Of a stretch of 7,945 bases of DNA, positions 1-4,856 are shown piece by piece. The DNA lies in NCBI GenBank assembly GCA_946482585.1, contig CAMLSI010000237.1, positions 1 through 7,945 of the forward strand. The letters are read 5' to 3'. Both the position numbers and the translations under genes were made by a program. The notes beneath the pieces were generated by a model that made no database searches, was not told where the DNA came from, and was given only the letters and a program-made list of their open reading frames with translations. Positions within the stretch are counted from its first letter, which is position 1. Each line of letters opens with the position of its first letter. Origin of the DNA: an uncultured Lysobacteraceae bacterium (GTDB lineage: Bacteria > Pseudomonadota > Gammaproteobacteria > Xanthomonadales > Rhodanobacteraceae).

Positions 1-80
1 ACCGCATCGGAGATCTGGTCGGCGATCTTGTCCGGATGACCTTCGGACACGGATTCGGAGGTGAACAGGTAGCTGCTCAT
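1..80 (-). CDS. metK: S-adenosylmethionine synthetase, N-terminal fragment (cut by window edge)
   Basis: The reverse complement of 80-1 gives 26 complete codons: a start ATG at 80-78, then residues reading [20 protein letters not shown]. This is the near-invariant N-terminus of MetK, including the SEGHPDK segment whose His contacts ATP. MetK joins ATP and methionine to make S-adenosylmethionine, the cytosolic methyl donor. The rest of the gene lies outside the window to the left. An AAGGA Shine-Dalgarno sequence (minus strand, 94-90) sits 9 nt before the ATG. A three-codon ATG-CCG-CGA-TGA reading frame overlaps the metK start, but it lies directly against the Shine-Dalgarno and is probably not translated. 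Identification is from the motif alone and is very safe; only the rest of the protein is unseen. Confidence 0.96.
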
Positions 81-129
81 CGCGGCATATCCTTCAATTC
101 GGATAAAGGGATGGAAAACGGAACCGCGG
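81..129 (-). promoter_or_regulatory. metK 5' leader with small hairpin around the ribosome binding site
   Basis: On the minus strand the bases at 105-101 (TATCC) can pair with 92-88 (GGATA) across an 8-nt loop. This places part of the AAGGA Shine-Dalgarno (94-90) in a 5-bp stem. The stem is short and AT-rich, so it would be weak, and any regulatory role is speculative. No known SAM or SAH riboswitch core is recognisable here. Confidence 0.25.
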
Positions 130-158
130 ATGATAGCGGCTGACCCGGGATATTGCAT
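130..158 (-). promoter_or_regulatory. Candidate sigma70-type promoter for metK
   Basis: Reading the minus strand, ATGCAA (158-153) is followed after 17 nt by TATCAT (135-130). TATCAT is a reasonable -10 box, and ATGCAA matches the -35 consensus TTGACA at three of six positions. The implied transcript starts near 123-124 and has a leader of about 40 nt before the metK ATG. This is pattern matching only. Confidence 0.35.
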
Positions 159-269
159 CTGTCCTCCGGCTTGCGTAAGGGGCGCGCCGGTGTGGGGCGA
201 ATGTGGCGGAGTCTGCAGGATCCCGGACGGCCCCCGGTCCGTGATCGTCTGTTCCGAGGGGGCGTCAAG

Positions 270-295
270 CCTCGCCGCAAGGGGTTGCGGCGAGG
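270..295 (-). terminator. Strong GC hairpin between DUF4893 gene and metK, terminator-like
   Basis: Perfect 11-bp inverted repeat: CCTCGCCGCAA at 270-280 and TTGCGGCGAGG at 285-295, separated by a 4-nt loop. It lies about 85 nt downstream of the DUF4893 stop and upstream of the metK promoter, where a terminator for the minus-strand operon would be expected. There is no T-run after the stem on either strand, so it is not a canonical intrinsic terminator. It may act as a weak terminator, an RNA 3'-end stabiliser, or both. Confidence 0.45.
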
Positions 296-337
296 GGGGA
301 ATGGGGACGAGGACGCGCTGCGCGCCGACGATCCGGA

Positions 338-359
338 CGGCGCCGCGCACGCGGCGCCG
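338..359 (-). terminator. GC palindromic hairpin just after the DUF4893 stop codon
   Basis: CGGCGCCGCG at 338-347 and CGCGGCGCCG at 350-359 form 10-bp arms separated by only 2 nt, in practice a 9-bp stem with a 4-nt loop. It begins 19 nt downstream of the DUF4893 stop. No T-tract follows. Together with the hairpin at 270-295 it could close the operon's mRNA 3' end. The sequence is very GC-rich, so chance pairing is easier here than usual. Confidence 0.35.
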
Positions 360-378
360 GGTTCAGCACATGAGCTGA

Positions 379-975
379 TCAGCGCTTGAGCTGATAGATC
401 TCGTACCCGTCTTCGCCGACGTCGAGCAGCATCAGCACGCGATCGTCGGCGATGCCCCAGACCGCCCCGACCGAGTCGCTGTCGCGCGGATCGGCGCTGT
501 CGTTCTTGCTGTAGCCGACCTGCGGGTCGTCGTTGACCGTCGCGCCGCCGACGAAATACCAGTCGCCCGTGTCGTCCGCGGGCGGCAGCAGCCAGCCGCT
601 GCGGCGTTGCGAGCCAGTGATCTTTTCGAAGAACAGGCGACCCTCGCGCGGCGCGATGCGCGCCTTGAACCACGGATACGTGTAGATGCCGTAGCGGCCG
701 CCTTGCAGCGAGCGGACTTTCCAGTCGCCCGCGAGCGCGGTTGCCGTCAGCGGGCGATGCGGTTCGGCGAGCAGCTCTTCGACGACGGCCTTGGCGTCGG
801 CGTCGCTCGCGGGAATCTCCTTGTTCGCGTTGATGACCTCGACGCGCCGCACCGCGTTGTCGAGGCGTGCCTGATGCTCTGGCCAGAGCTTATCGAGGCG
901 CGCATCGGCCGCCGGCGCGGTGGCGGTGAAAGCGGCGAGGCTCAGGGCGAGCAGGAAACGGCTCAGGGTGTGCAT
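379..975 (-). CDS. Secreted DUF4893-like protein of unknown function
   Basis: Encodes 198 residues. Residues 1-23 form a Sec signal peptide (MHTLSR, a hydrophobic run to about 16, then a TAPAA cleavage region), so the mature protein should be periplasmic or outer-surface. The rest resembles the DUF4893 family as I recall it: an N-terminal helical segment with WPEHQARLDN (31-40), DWKVRSLQGG (84-93), then a beta-rich part with the characteristic KITGSQRRSGWLLP (118-131), WYFVGG (139-144) and a C-terminal DGYEIYQL strand. No catalytic motif is apparent and the mature region has no cysteine. The start is supported by GGAG 8 nt upstream. It lies 37 nt after the CTP-transferase gene on the same strand, so it is probably the last gene of that operon, suggesting a cell-envelope connection. 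The DUF call is from memory; function is unknown. Confidence 0.8.
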   Translation of the reverse strand: MHTLSRFLLALSLAAFTATAPAADARLDKLWPEHQARLDNAVRRVEVINANKEIPASDADAKAVVEELLAEPHRPLTATALAGDWKVRSLQGGRYGIYTYPWFKARIAPREGRLFFEKITGSQRRSGWLLPPADDTGDWYFVGGATVNDDPQVGYSKNDSADPRDSDSVGAVWGIADDRVLMLLDVGEDGYEIYQLKR

Positions 976-1012
976 CGGCAGGCTCCGCGTCGCGCCGCGC
1001 GGTGTGCGCGGG

Positions 1013-1948
1013 TCAGCTCGAGAAGAAATAACGGGAAACGTGGAAAAAGATCGGCGCGGCGAAGCTGACCGAGTCCATGCGGTCCATCATGCCGCCGTGC
1101 CCCTCGATCATGCTGCCCCAATCCTTCGCGCCGAGGCTGCGCTTGACCGCGGACAGGGCCAGTCCGCCCAGCACGCCGCAGATCACGATCACGAGCGACA
1201 TCGCTGCCGACTGCAGCGGCGTGAACGGCGTGATCCAGTACATGGCGGCGCCGATGCCGACTGCGGCGAGACCGCCGCCGATCAGGCCTTCGACCGTCTT
1301 GGACGGGCTGACCAGCGGCGCGAGCTTGTGCTTGCCGAACAATTTGCCGAACACGTACTGCATGACGTCGCTGATCTGCACGACCAGCATGAGATAGAGC
1401 AGCAGCAGCGCGCCCTGATCGGTGAATCCGGCGAGATCGAGCACGAGCAGTGCGGGCGCGTAGCTGATGCAGTAGATCGCGATCATCACGCCCCACTGGA
1501 TCTTGGTCGTGCGCTCGAGGAATTCCTCGGTGTCGCCGGCGAACACGGCCAGGGCGGGCAGGCCGAGGAAGGCGTAGACCGGAATGAAGATCGAGAACAG
1601 TCCGTACCATTCGAGGTGGATCAGCCAGTACTGCAGCGGCACGAGCACGTAGAACGCCACGACCAGCGGCTTGTGATCGCTCGCGCGCGTCGGGGTCAGG
1701 GTGATGAATTCGCGCAGCGCGAAGAACGAGATCAGCGCGAACACGATCAGGGTCGCGGTCGGTCCGAGCCAGAAGCAGGCGCCGAGCACGGCGACCATGA
1801 TCCACCAGGCGCGCACGCGTTCGTTGAGATTGCGGATGACGCTGGTCTCGCCCTTGCTGCGCGCGAGCAGCCAGCCGACCGTCGAGGCCAGGGTCAGCAG
1901 CGCGACGATGCCGCCGAACACCCACAGCAGTTTCTGTTGCGCGTTCAT
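1013..1948 (-). CDS. CdsA-family phosphatidate cytidylyltransferase, YnbB-like
   Basis: A 311-residue polytopic membrane protein that probably condenses CTP with phosphatidic acid to give CDP-diacylglycerol at the inner membrane. The CTP-transferase signature is at 266-292: SAVKR, then KD (275-276), G278, EGHGG (282-286) and DRMD (289-292). A second family block at 193-223 reads SDVMQY, GKLFGKHKL, SPSKTVEGLIGG. About eight hydrophobic segments are visible, e.g. 8-28, 48-78, 96-110, 115-137, 152-171, 179-192, 222-238 and 247-264. The N-terminal part (ERVRAWW, FFALREFITL) resembles E. coli YnbB more than housekeeping CdsA. The usual Pro before x-His-Gly-Gly is Glu282. The ATG overlaps the upstream acyltransferase stop as ATGA, implying translational coupling; the same frame stays open upstream but there it encodes shadow sequence. 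It could be the only CdsA of the genome or, more likely, a paralogue. Confidence 0.92.
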   Translation of the reverse strand: MNAQQKLLWVFGGIVALLTLASTVGWLLARSKGETSVIRNLNERVRAWWIMVAVLGACFWLGPTATLIVFALISFFALREFITLTPTRASDHKPLVVAFYVLVPLQYWLIHLEWYGLFSIFIPVYAFLGLPALAVFAGDTEEFLERTTKIQWGVMIAIYCISYAPALLVLDLAGFTDQGALLLLYLMLVVQISDVMQYVFGKLFGKHKLAPLVSPSKTVEGLIGGGLAAVGIGAAMYWITPFTPLQSAAMSLVIVICGVLGGLALSAVKRSLGAKDWGSMIEGHGGMMDRMDSVSFAAPIFFHVSRYFFSS

Positions 1949-2574
1949 GCGGCAGCGATCCGGGCAGGGCCAGCCAGCGCGCAGACTTCGGCATGTGCGC
2001 GGCGCAGGAAATCCGCGCGCGCTTCGCTCGCGTCGCGCGTGAGCGGCGCGCCGAAACGCACCGTGCAGTAGAGCGGCAGCGGCACGTGCGATCCCTTGGG
2101 CAGGCTGCGGTGCAGGGTGTCGAGATAAGCCGGCACGAGATGCAGTGCCGGAAACGCCTCGGCGATGCGGAACAGGCCGCCGCGGAACGGTTGCGGCAGG
2201 CGGTCGGCGGTGCGCGTGCCTTCCGGGAACAGGATCAGCGAATCGCCTTGCGCAAGCGCGGCGAACACGGGTTCGAGCGGATCGCCGGCGCGCTCGTCGC
2301 GGCGCCGCTCGATCAGGATCGCGCGCAGCACGCGGCCGGACAGATACGTGCGCAGGCCCGGCTTGTCCCAGTAGTCGCGCGCCGCGACCGGGCGCGTGAC
2401 CGCGCGCTGCGCCGGCGTCAGCGCGCTCCAGATCGCGAGCGTGTCGAGATGGCTGCAGTGATTCGCGAAATACAGGCACTGGCCCGGCGCGGCGTCGGCG
2501 CGCCACTGCGCGCGCGCGCCGACGAGCAGCCGCGTGAGCCCGACCAGTCCGGATGCCGCGACGCGCTCCATCAT
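1945..2574 (-). CDS. PlsC-type lysophospholipid (1-acylglycerol-3-phosphate) acyltransferase
   Basis: A 209-residue LPLAT-family acyltransferase. Block I, NHCSHLD at 38-44, carries the catalytic His39 and Asp44. A basic IERRRDE stretch (88-94) fits block II. FPEGTR (116-121) is the phosphate-binding block III, and LVPAYLD (146-152) resembles block IV. The expected reaction is acyl transfer to lysophosphatidic acid to give phosphatidic acid, the substrate of the CTP transferase encoded next. There is only a weakly hydrophobic N-terminus (7-20), so the protein is probably membrane-associated rather than clearly spanning. It starts MM; the first ATG (2574-2572) overlaps the preceding TGA as ATGA and has GGAG 8 nt upstream. 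The 3' end overlaps the next ATG the same way. The acyl acceptor could be another lysolipid; the acyltransferase class itself is secure. Confidence 0.9.
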   Translation of the reverse strand: MMERVAASGLVGLTRLLVGARAQWRADAAPGQCLYFANHCSHLDTLAIWSALTPAQRAVTRPVAARDYWDKPGLRTYLSGRVLRAILIERRRDERAGDPLEPVFAALAQGDSLILFPEGTRTADRLPQPFRGGLFRIAEAFPALHLVPAYLDTLHRSLPKGSHVPLPLYCTVRFGAPLTRDASEARADFLRRAHAEVCALAGPARIAAA

Positions 2575-3212
2575 GCGCGCTGCTCCAGTCGCACGGCGAT
2601 CGCGCGCAGGCGCGTGAAACAGGTCAGCGCCGAGCCGGCGGCGATCACGGCCGCGGCGGCGAGCAGCGCATAGCCGCTCTGCGCGAACCACGTTTCGAAC
2701 GGCGCGATCGCGCAGGCGAGCACCATCGTCCACATGCGATGCGGCTTGGCCATGGGCCCGCGGAAATCCTGCGCGAGACCGAGCGCGCCGCCGAGCGTGC
2801 GGACATAGGCCGTGAACGCCGCGAGCAGCGCGCCGAGCCAGCCCAGCCAGGGCTCGCCCGCGGCCACGCCCAGCGCGACGATGAACAGGCTGTCGGCGAG
2901 GCGATCCGGCACTTCGTTGTAGAGCGCGCCGGTCGGTGTCTGGCGGCCGCCTTCGACGGCGACCATGCCGTCGAACAGATTGCAGAGCAGCCGCAGTACG
3001 ATCGCTGCCGCGCAGAGCCACGCATTCCACGGCGACGGCAGTCGCAGCAGCGCATACGCGCCGGCCGCGGCGAAGCCGATGCTGACGACCGAGATCGCAT
3101 TCGGCGAAACGCGGCCGCGCACGAGCAGCGCCGCGAATTTCTGGATCAGCGCATTGCCGCGCGCGGCGATCGGTCGGCGATTGGCTGCGGCGGACGACGG
3201 ACTGTCGGACAT
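2571..3212 (-). CDS. CDP-alcohol phosphatidyltransferase family protein, YnbA-like
   Basis: A 213-residue membrane protein of the CDP-alcohol phosphatidyltransferase family, which replaces CMP of CDP-diacylglycerol with an alcohol to make a phospholipid. The family motif is D-x2-D-G-x2-A-R-x8-G-x3-D-x3-D. Here it reads N78-LF-D81-G82-MV-A85-V86, G95, N99, D103, followed by D107, so the first and third Asp are Asn and the Arg is Val. From memory, E. coli YnbA has the same two Asn but keeps Arg, which is the main reason for the YnbA-like call. Further likeness is RGPMAKPHRM (151-160). About six hydrophobic segments follow the usual fold (38-57, 63-77, 105-118, 122-139, 161-176, 180-198). The start is Met in MSDSP, the first Met after a candidate promoter; the Shine-Dalgarno is weak. 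It heads a coupled three-gene set. The alcohol acceptor cannot be read from sequence. Confidence 0.88.
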   Translation of the reverse strand: MSDSPSSAAANRRPIAARGNALIQKFAALLVRGRVSPNAISVVSIGFAAAGAYALLRLPSPWNAWLCAAAIVLRLLCNLFDGMVAVEGGRQTPTGALYNEVPDRLADSLFIVALGVAAGEPWLGWLGALLAAFTAYVRTLGGALGLAQDFRGPMAKPHRMWTMVLACAIAPFETWFAQSGYALLAAAAVIAAGSALTCFTRLRAIAVRLEQRA

Positions 3213-3215
3213 GGT

Positions 3216-3238
3216 GGCTCGCGATAGCGGCGTGAGCC
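3216..3238 (-). promoter_or_regulatory. Stem-loop in the 5' UTR immediately before the YnbA-like start
   Basis: GGCTC (3216-3220) and GAGCC (3234-3238) form a 5-bp stem, extendable by a CG/CG pair after a mismatch. It ends 3 nt before the ATG at 3212 and would cover the only GAG that could serve as a Shine-Dalgarno. It could restrain translation of the first gene and, through the ATGA overlaps, of the next two. The evidence is only base complementarity. Confidence 0.25.
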
Positions 3239-3240
3239 GT

Positions 3241-3269
3241 TGAATAGCGACTGCGGTCGGCGGCGTCAA
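3241..3269 (-). promoter_or_regulatory. Candidate promoter of the phospholipid operon
   Basis: On the minus strand TTGACG (3269-3264, five of six matches to the -35 consensus) is followed by exactly 17 nt and then TATTCA (3246-3241, about three of six for -10). The predicted start, near 3233-3235, leaves a leader of about 20 nt before the ATG at 3212. It lies in the 71-nt gap after dusB, so the operon may be transcribed on its own as well as by read-through from dusB. Confidence 0.45.
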
Positions 3270-3283
3270 GCCGGCCGCGGCGC

Positions 3284-4279
3284 TCAGGCCGCGTCGCGCA
3301 GCGCGATGGCGCCGGTGATCAGCGCGTCGAAGTAGTCGCGCGTGAGGCGCAACTGCGCATCGGCCGTTTCCGCGCGATTGACGACGGCGCGAAACGCCGC
3401 GTTTTCGGGTCTGTCCTTGGCATACCAGCCGAGATGCTTGCGCGCGATGCGCACGCCCTGGAGCTCGCCGTAGAACGCGTGCAGCGCCTGCAGATGCCCC
3501 AGCAGAATGTCGCGGACCTCGACCAGGGTCGGCGGCGCCTGCAGGTCGCCGCGGTCGAGGAAGTGCGCGATCTCGCGGAATATCCACGGCCGTCCCTGGG
3601 CCGCGCGGCCGATCAGCAGACCGTCGGCGCCGGTGTGCCGCAGCACGTCGCGCGCCTTCTGCGGCGAATCGACATCGCCGTTGGCGAGCACGGGAATGCG
3701 CACGGCCTGCTTGATCGCCGCGATGGTGTCGTATTCGGCGTCGCCTTCGTAGAGGTCGGCGCGCGTGCGTCCGTGCACCGCGAGCGCGGCGATGCCCGCG
3801 TCTTCGGCGATGCGCGCGATGCGCACACCGTTGCGGTTGTCGCGATTCCAGCCGGTGCGGATCTTCAGGGTCACCGGCACGTCGACGGCGGCGACGACCG
3901 CCTGCACGATGCGCGCGACCAGCGGTTCGTCCTGCAACAGCGCGGAGCCGGCGTAGACGTTGCAGACCTTCTTCGCCGGGCAGCCCATGTTGATGTCGAT
4001 GATCTGCGCGCCGTGGGCGACGTTGTAGCGCGCGGCCTCGGCGAGCATGGCCGGGTCGTAGCCGGCGATCTGCACGCTAATCGGTGCGGGTTCGCCGACG
4101 TGGTCCATGCGCGACAGCGACTTGCGCGTCTGCCAGAGCCGCGGATCGCTGGTCGTCATTTCGGATACGGCGAGCCCGGCGCCGAGGCGCTTGCACAGCT
4201 GACGGAACGGCTTGTCGGTCACGCCGGCCATCGGCGCGAGGATCAGGGGCGGGGAAATGGCGTGCGGACCGATCTGCAT
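3284..4279 (-). CDS. dusB: tRNA-dihydrouridine synthase B
   Basis: A 331-residue FMN-dependent enzyme that reduces uridines in the D-loop of tRNA using NADPH. The N-terminal TIM barrel shows APMAGVTD (15-22), SVQIAG (68-73), the active-site loop NMGCPAKKV (97-105) with catalytic Cys100, LKIRTGW (138-144), VHGRTR (168-173), NGDVDS (200-205) and GRAAQGRPW (224-232), the last two being FMN-phosphate sites. The C-terminal helical tRNA-binding domain includes RKHLGWYAK (280-288). Length and start (MQIG...LILAPMAGVTD) match DusB, as distinct from DusA or DusC. The frame is open 23 codons further upstream, but that part has no family similarity. There is no Shine-Dalgarno before the ATG, and a -10 box lies 8 nt upstream. 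In enterobacteria dusB is followed by fis; here a phospholipid operon follows instead. Confidence 0.96.
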   Translation of the reverse strand: MQIGPHAISPPLILAPMAGVTDKPFRQLCKRLGAGLAVSEMTTSDPRLWQTRKSLSRMDHVGEPAPISVQIAGYDPAMLAEAARYNVAHGAQIIDINMGCPAKKVCNVYAGSALLQDEPLVARIVQAVVAAVDVPVTLKIRTGWNRDNRNGVRIARIAEDAGIAALAVHGRTRADLYEGDAEYDTIAAIKQAVRIPVLANGDVDSPQKARDVLRHTGADGLLIGRAAQGRPWIFREIAHFLDRGDLQAPPTLVEVRDILLGHLQALHAFYGELQGVRIARKHLGWYAKDRPENAAFRAVVNRAETADAQLRLTRDYFDALITGAIALRDAA

Positions 4280-4287
4280 GGGCGCGG

Positions 4288-4293
4288 ATTGTA
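4288..4293 (-). promoter_or_regulatory. -10 box for dusB, implying a near-leaderless transcript
   Basis: The minus strand reads TACAAT, five of six matches to TATAAT, only 8 nt upstream of the dusB ATG (4279). A transcript starting 6-8 nt downstream would begin at or within one or two bases of the start codon. No Shine-Dalgarno is present. The -35 region is poor (CTTTCG at 17-nt spacing). Confidence 0.45.
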
Positions 4294-4327
4294 CGGATGC
4301 GGCGCCCGCGCGAAAGCTCGCCGCCGC

Positions 4328-4339
4328 CGGACCGGTCCG
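4328..4339. promoter_or_regulatory. 12-bp perfect palindrome in the divergent dusB / NTF2-like intergenic region
   Basis: CGGACCGGTCCG is its own reverse complement. It lies in the 88-bp gap between two divergent genes, upstream of both starts and about 35 bp upstream of the candidate dusB -10 box. It could be an operator for a dimeric regulator, but palindromes of C and G are not rare at this base composition. Confidence 0.25.
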
Positions 4340-4367
4340 CTGCGGCACGATCCAAGCGGAGGCGGCT

Positions 4368-4856
4368 ATGAAACGATGGTTGGGGCTGGCGGTGCTGGGC
4401 TGGGCGGCGAGCGCCGCCGCGCAGGAGAGTCCGGAGGCCGCCGTGGATGCGTTCTGGCGCGCGCTGTCGCACGGTCCCGGCGCCGGGGCCGACCGCGATG
4501 CCCTGCGGAAACTGTTCGTGCCGGGCGCGCAGGTCTACGGTCTGAGCGAGCGCGACGGACGTCGTGTGCTGCGCCAGCGCAGCGCAGCCGAGTTCATCGA
4601 CGCCCAGGCCGAGGTCGATGCGAAGGCGTTCGACGAACGCGAGATCCACCGCGAGGTACGCCGCTACGGCGACTTCGCCGAAGTCTTCGCGACGGTCGAA
4701 TCGCGCATCGATCCCGCCGCGAAGGCGGCCGATTTCACCGGCGTCAACAGCCTGCATCTCGTCGAGCAGGACGGACGCTGGCGCATCATCGGCCTGTTCT
4801 ATGCGCTGGAACGACCGGGACAGCCTTTGCCGGATGCCTGGCGCGGCGGACGCTGA
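4368..4856 (+). CDS. Small secreted NTF2/SnoaL-like protein, function unknown
   Basis: Encodes 162 residues with a clear signal peptide: MKRW, a hydrophobic core GLAVLGWAASA and likely cleavage after AAA (16-18, before QES), so the product should be periplasmic. The mature part has the layout of the NTF2-like fold. There is an initial helix (SPEAAVDAFWRALSHG, 21-36), a region about the size of the fold's pocket, and long strands HREVRRYGDFAEVFATVES (94-112) and GVNSLHLVEQDGRWRIIGLFY (125-145); the D-G-R-W-R-I-x-G strand is typical of SnoaL/DUF4440 proteins. No catalytic set is obvious. The start is well supported by GGAGG (4358-4362) 5 nt upstream. It is a single gene, divergent from dusB and convergent with the kinase gene, whose annotated end runs 58 nt into it on the other strand. 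The fold assignment is by pattern, not by search. Confidence 0.85.
   Translation: MKRWLGLAVLGWAASAAAQESPEAAVDAFWRALSHGPGAGADRDALRKLFVPGAQVYGLSERDGRRVLRQRSAAEFIDAQAEVDAKAFDEREIHREVRRYGDFAEVFATVESRIDPAAKAADFTGVNSLHLVEQDGRWRIIGLFYALERPGQPLPDAWRGGR

Noticed and set aside
81..378. A SAM or SAH riboswitch upstream of metK.
   Set aside because: I looked for the conserved cores of the known SAM and SAH classes and could not recognise any. The likely leader is only about 40 nt. A covariance-model search would settle it.
371..395. Direct repeat TGAGCTGAT (371-379 and 387-395) and palindrome GCTGATCAGC at the DUF4893 stop codon.
   Set aside because: Short, partly coding, and easily explained by chance; no adjacent duplication or insertion scar is visible.
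920..2071. A 383-codon plus-strand open frame opposite the CTP transferase.
   Set aside because: Same shadow composition; the opposite strand encodes a clear CdsA-family signature.
3600..3840. Smaller frames inside dusB on both strands.
   Set aside because: They are out-of-frame readings of a well-conserved enzyme with no ribosome binding site or motif of their own.
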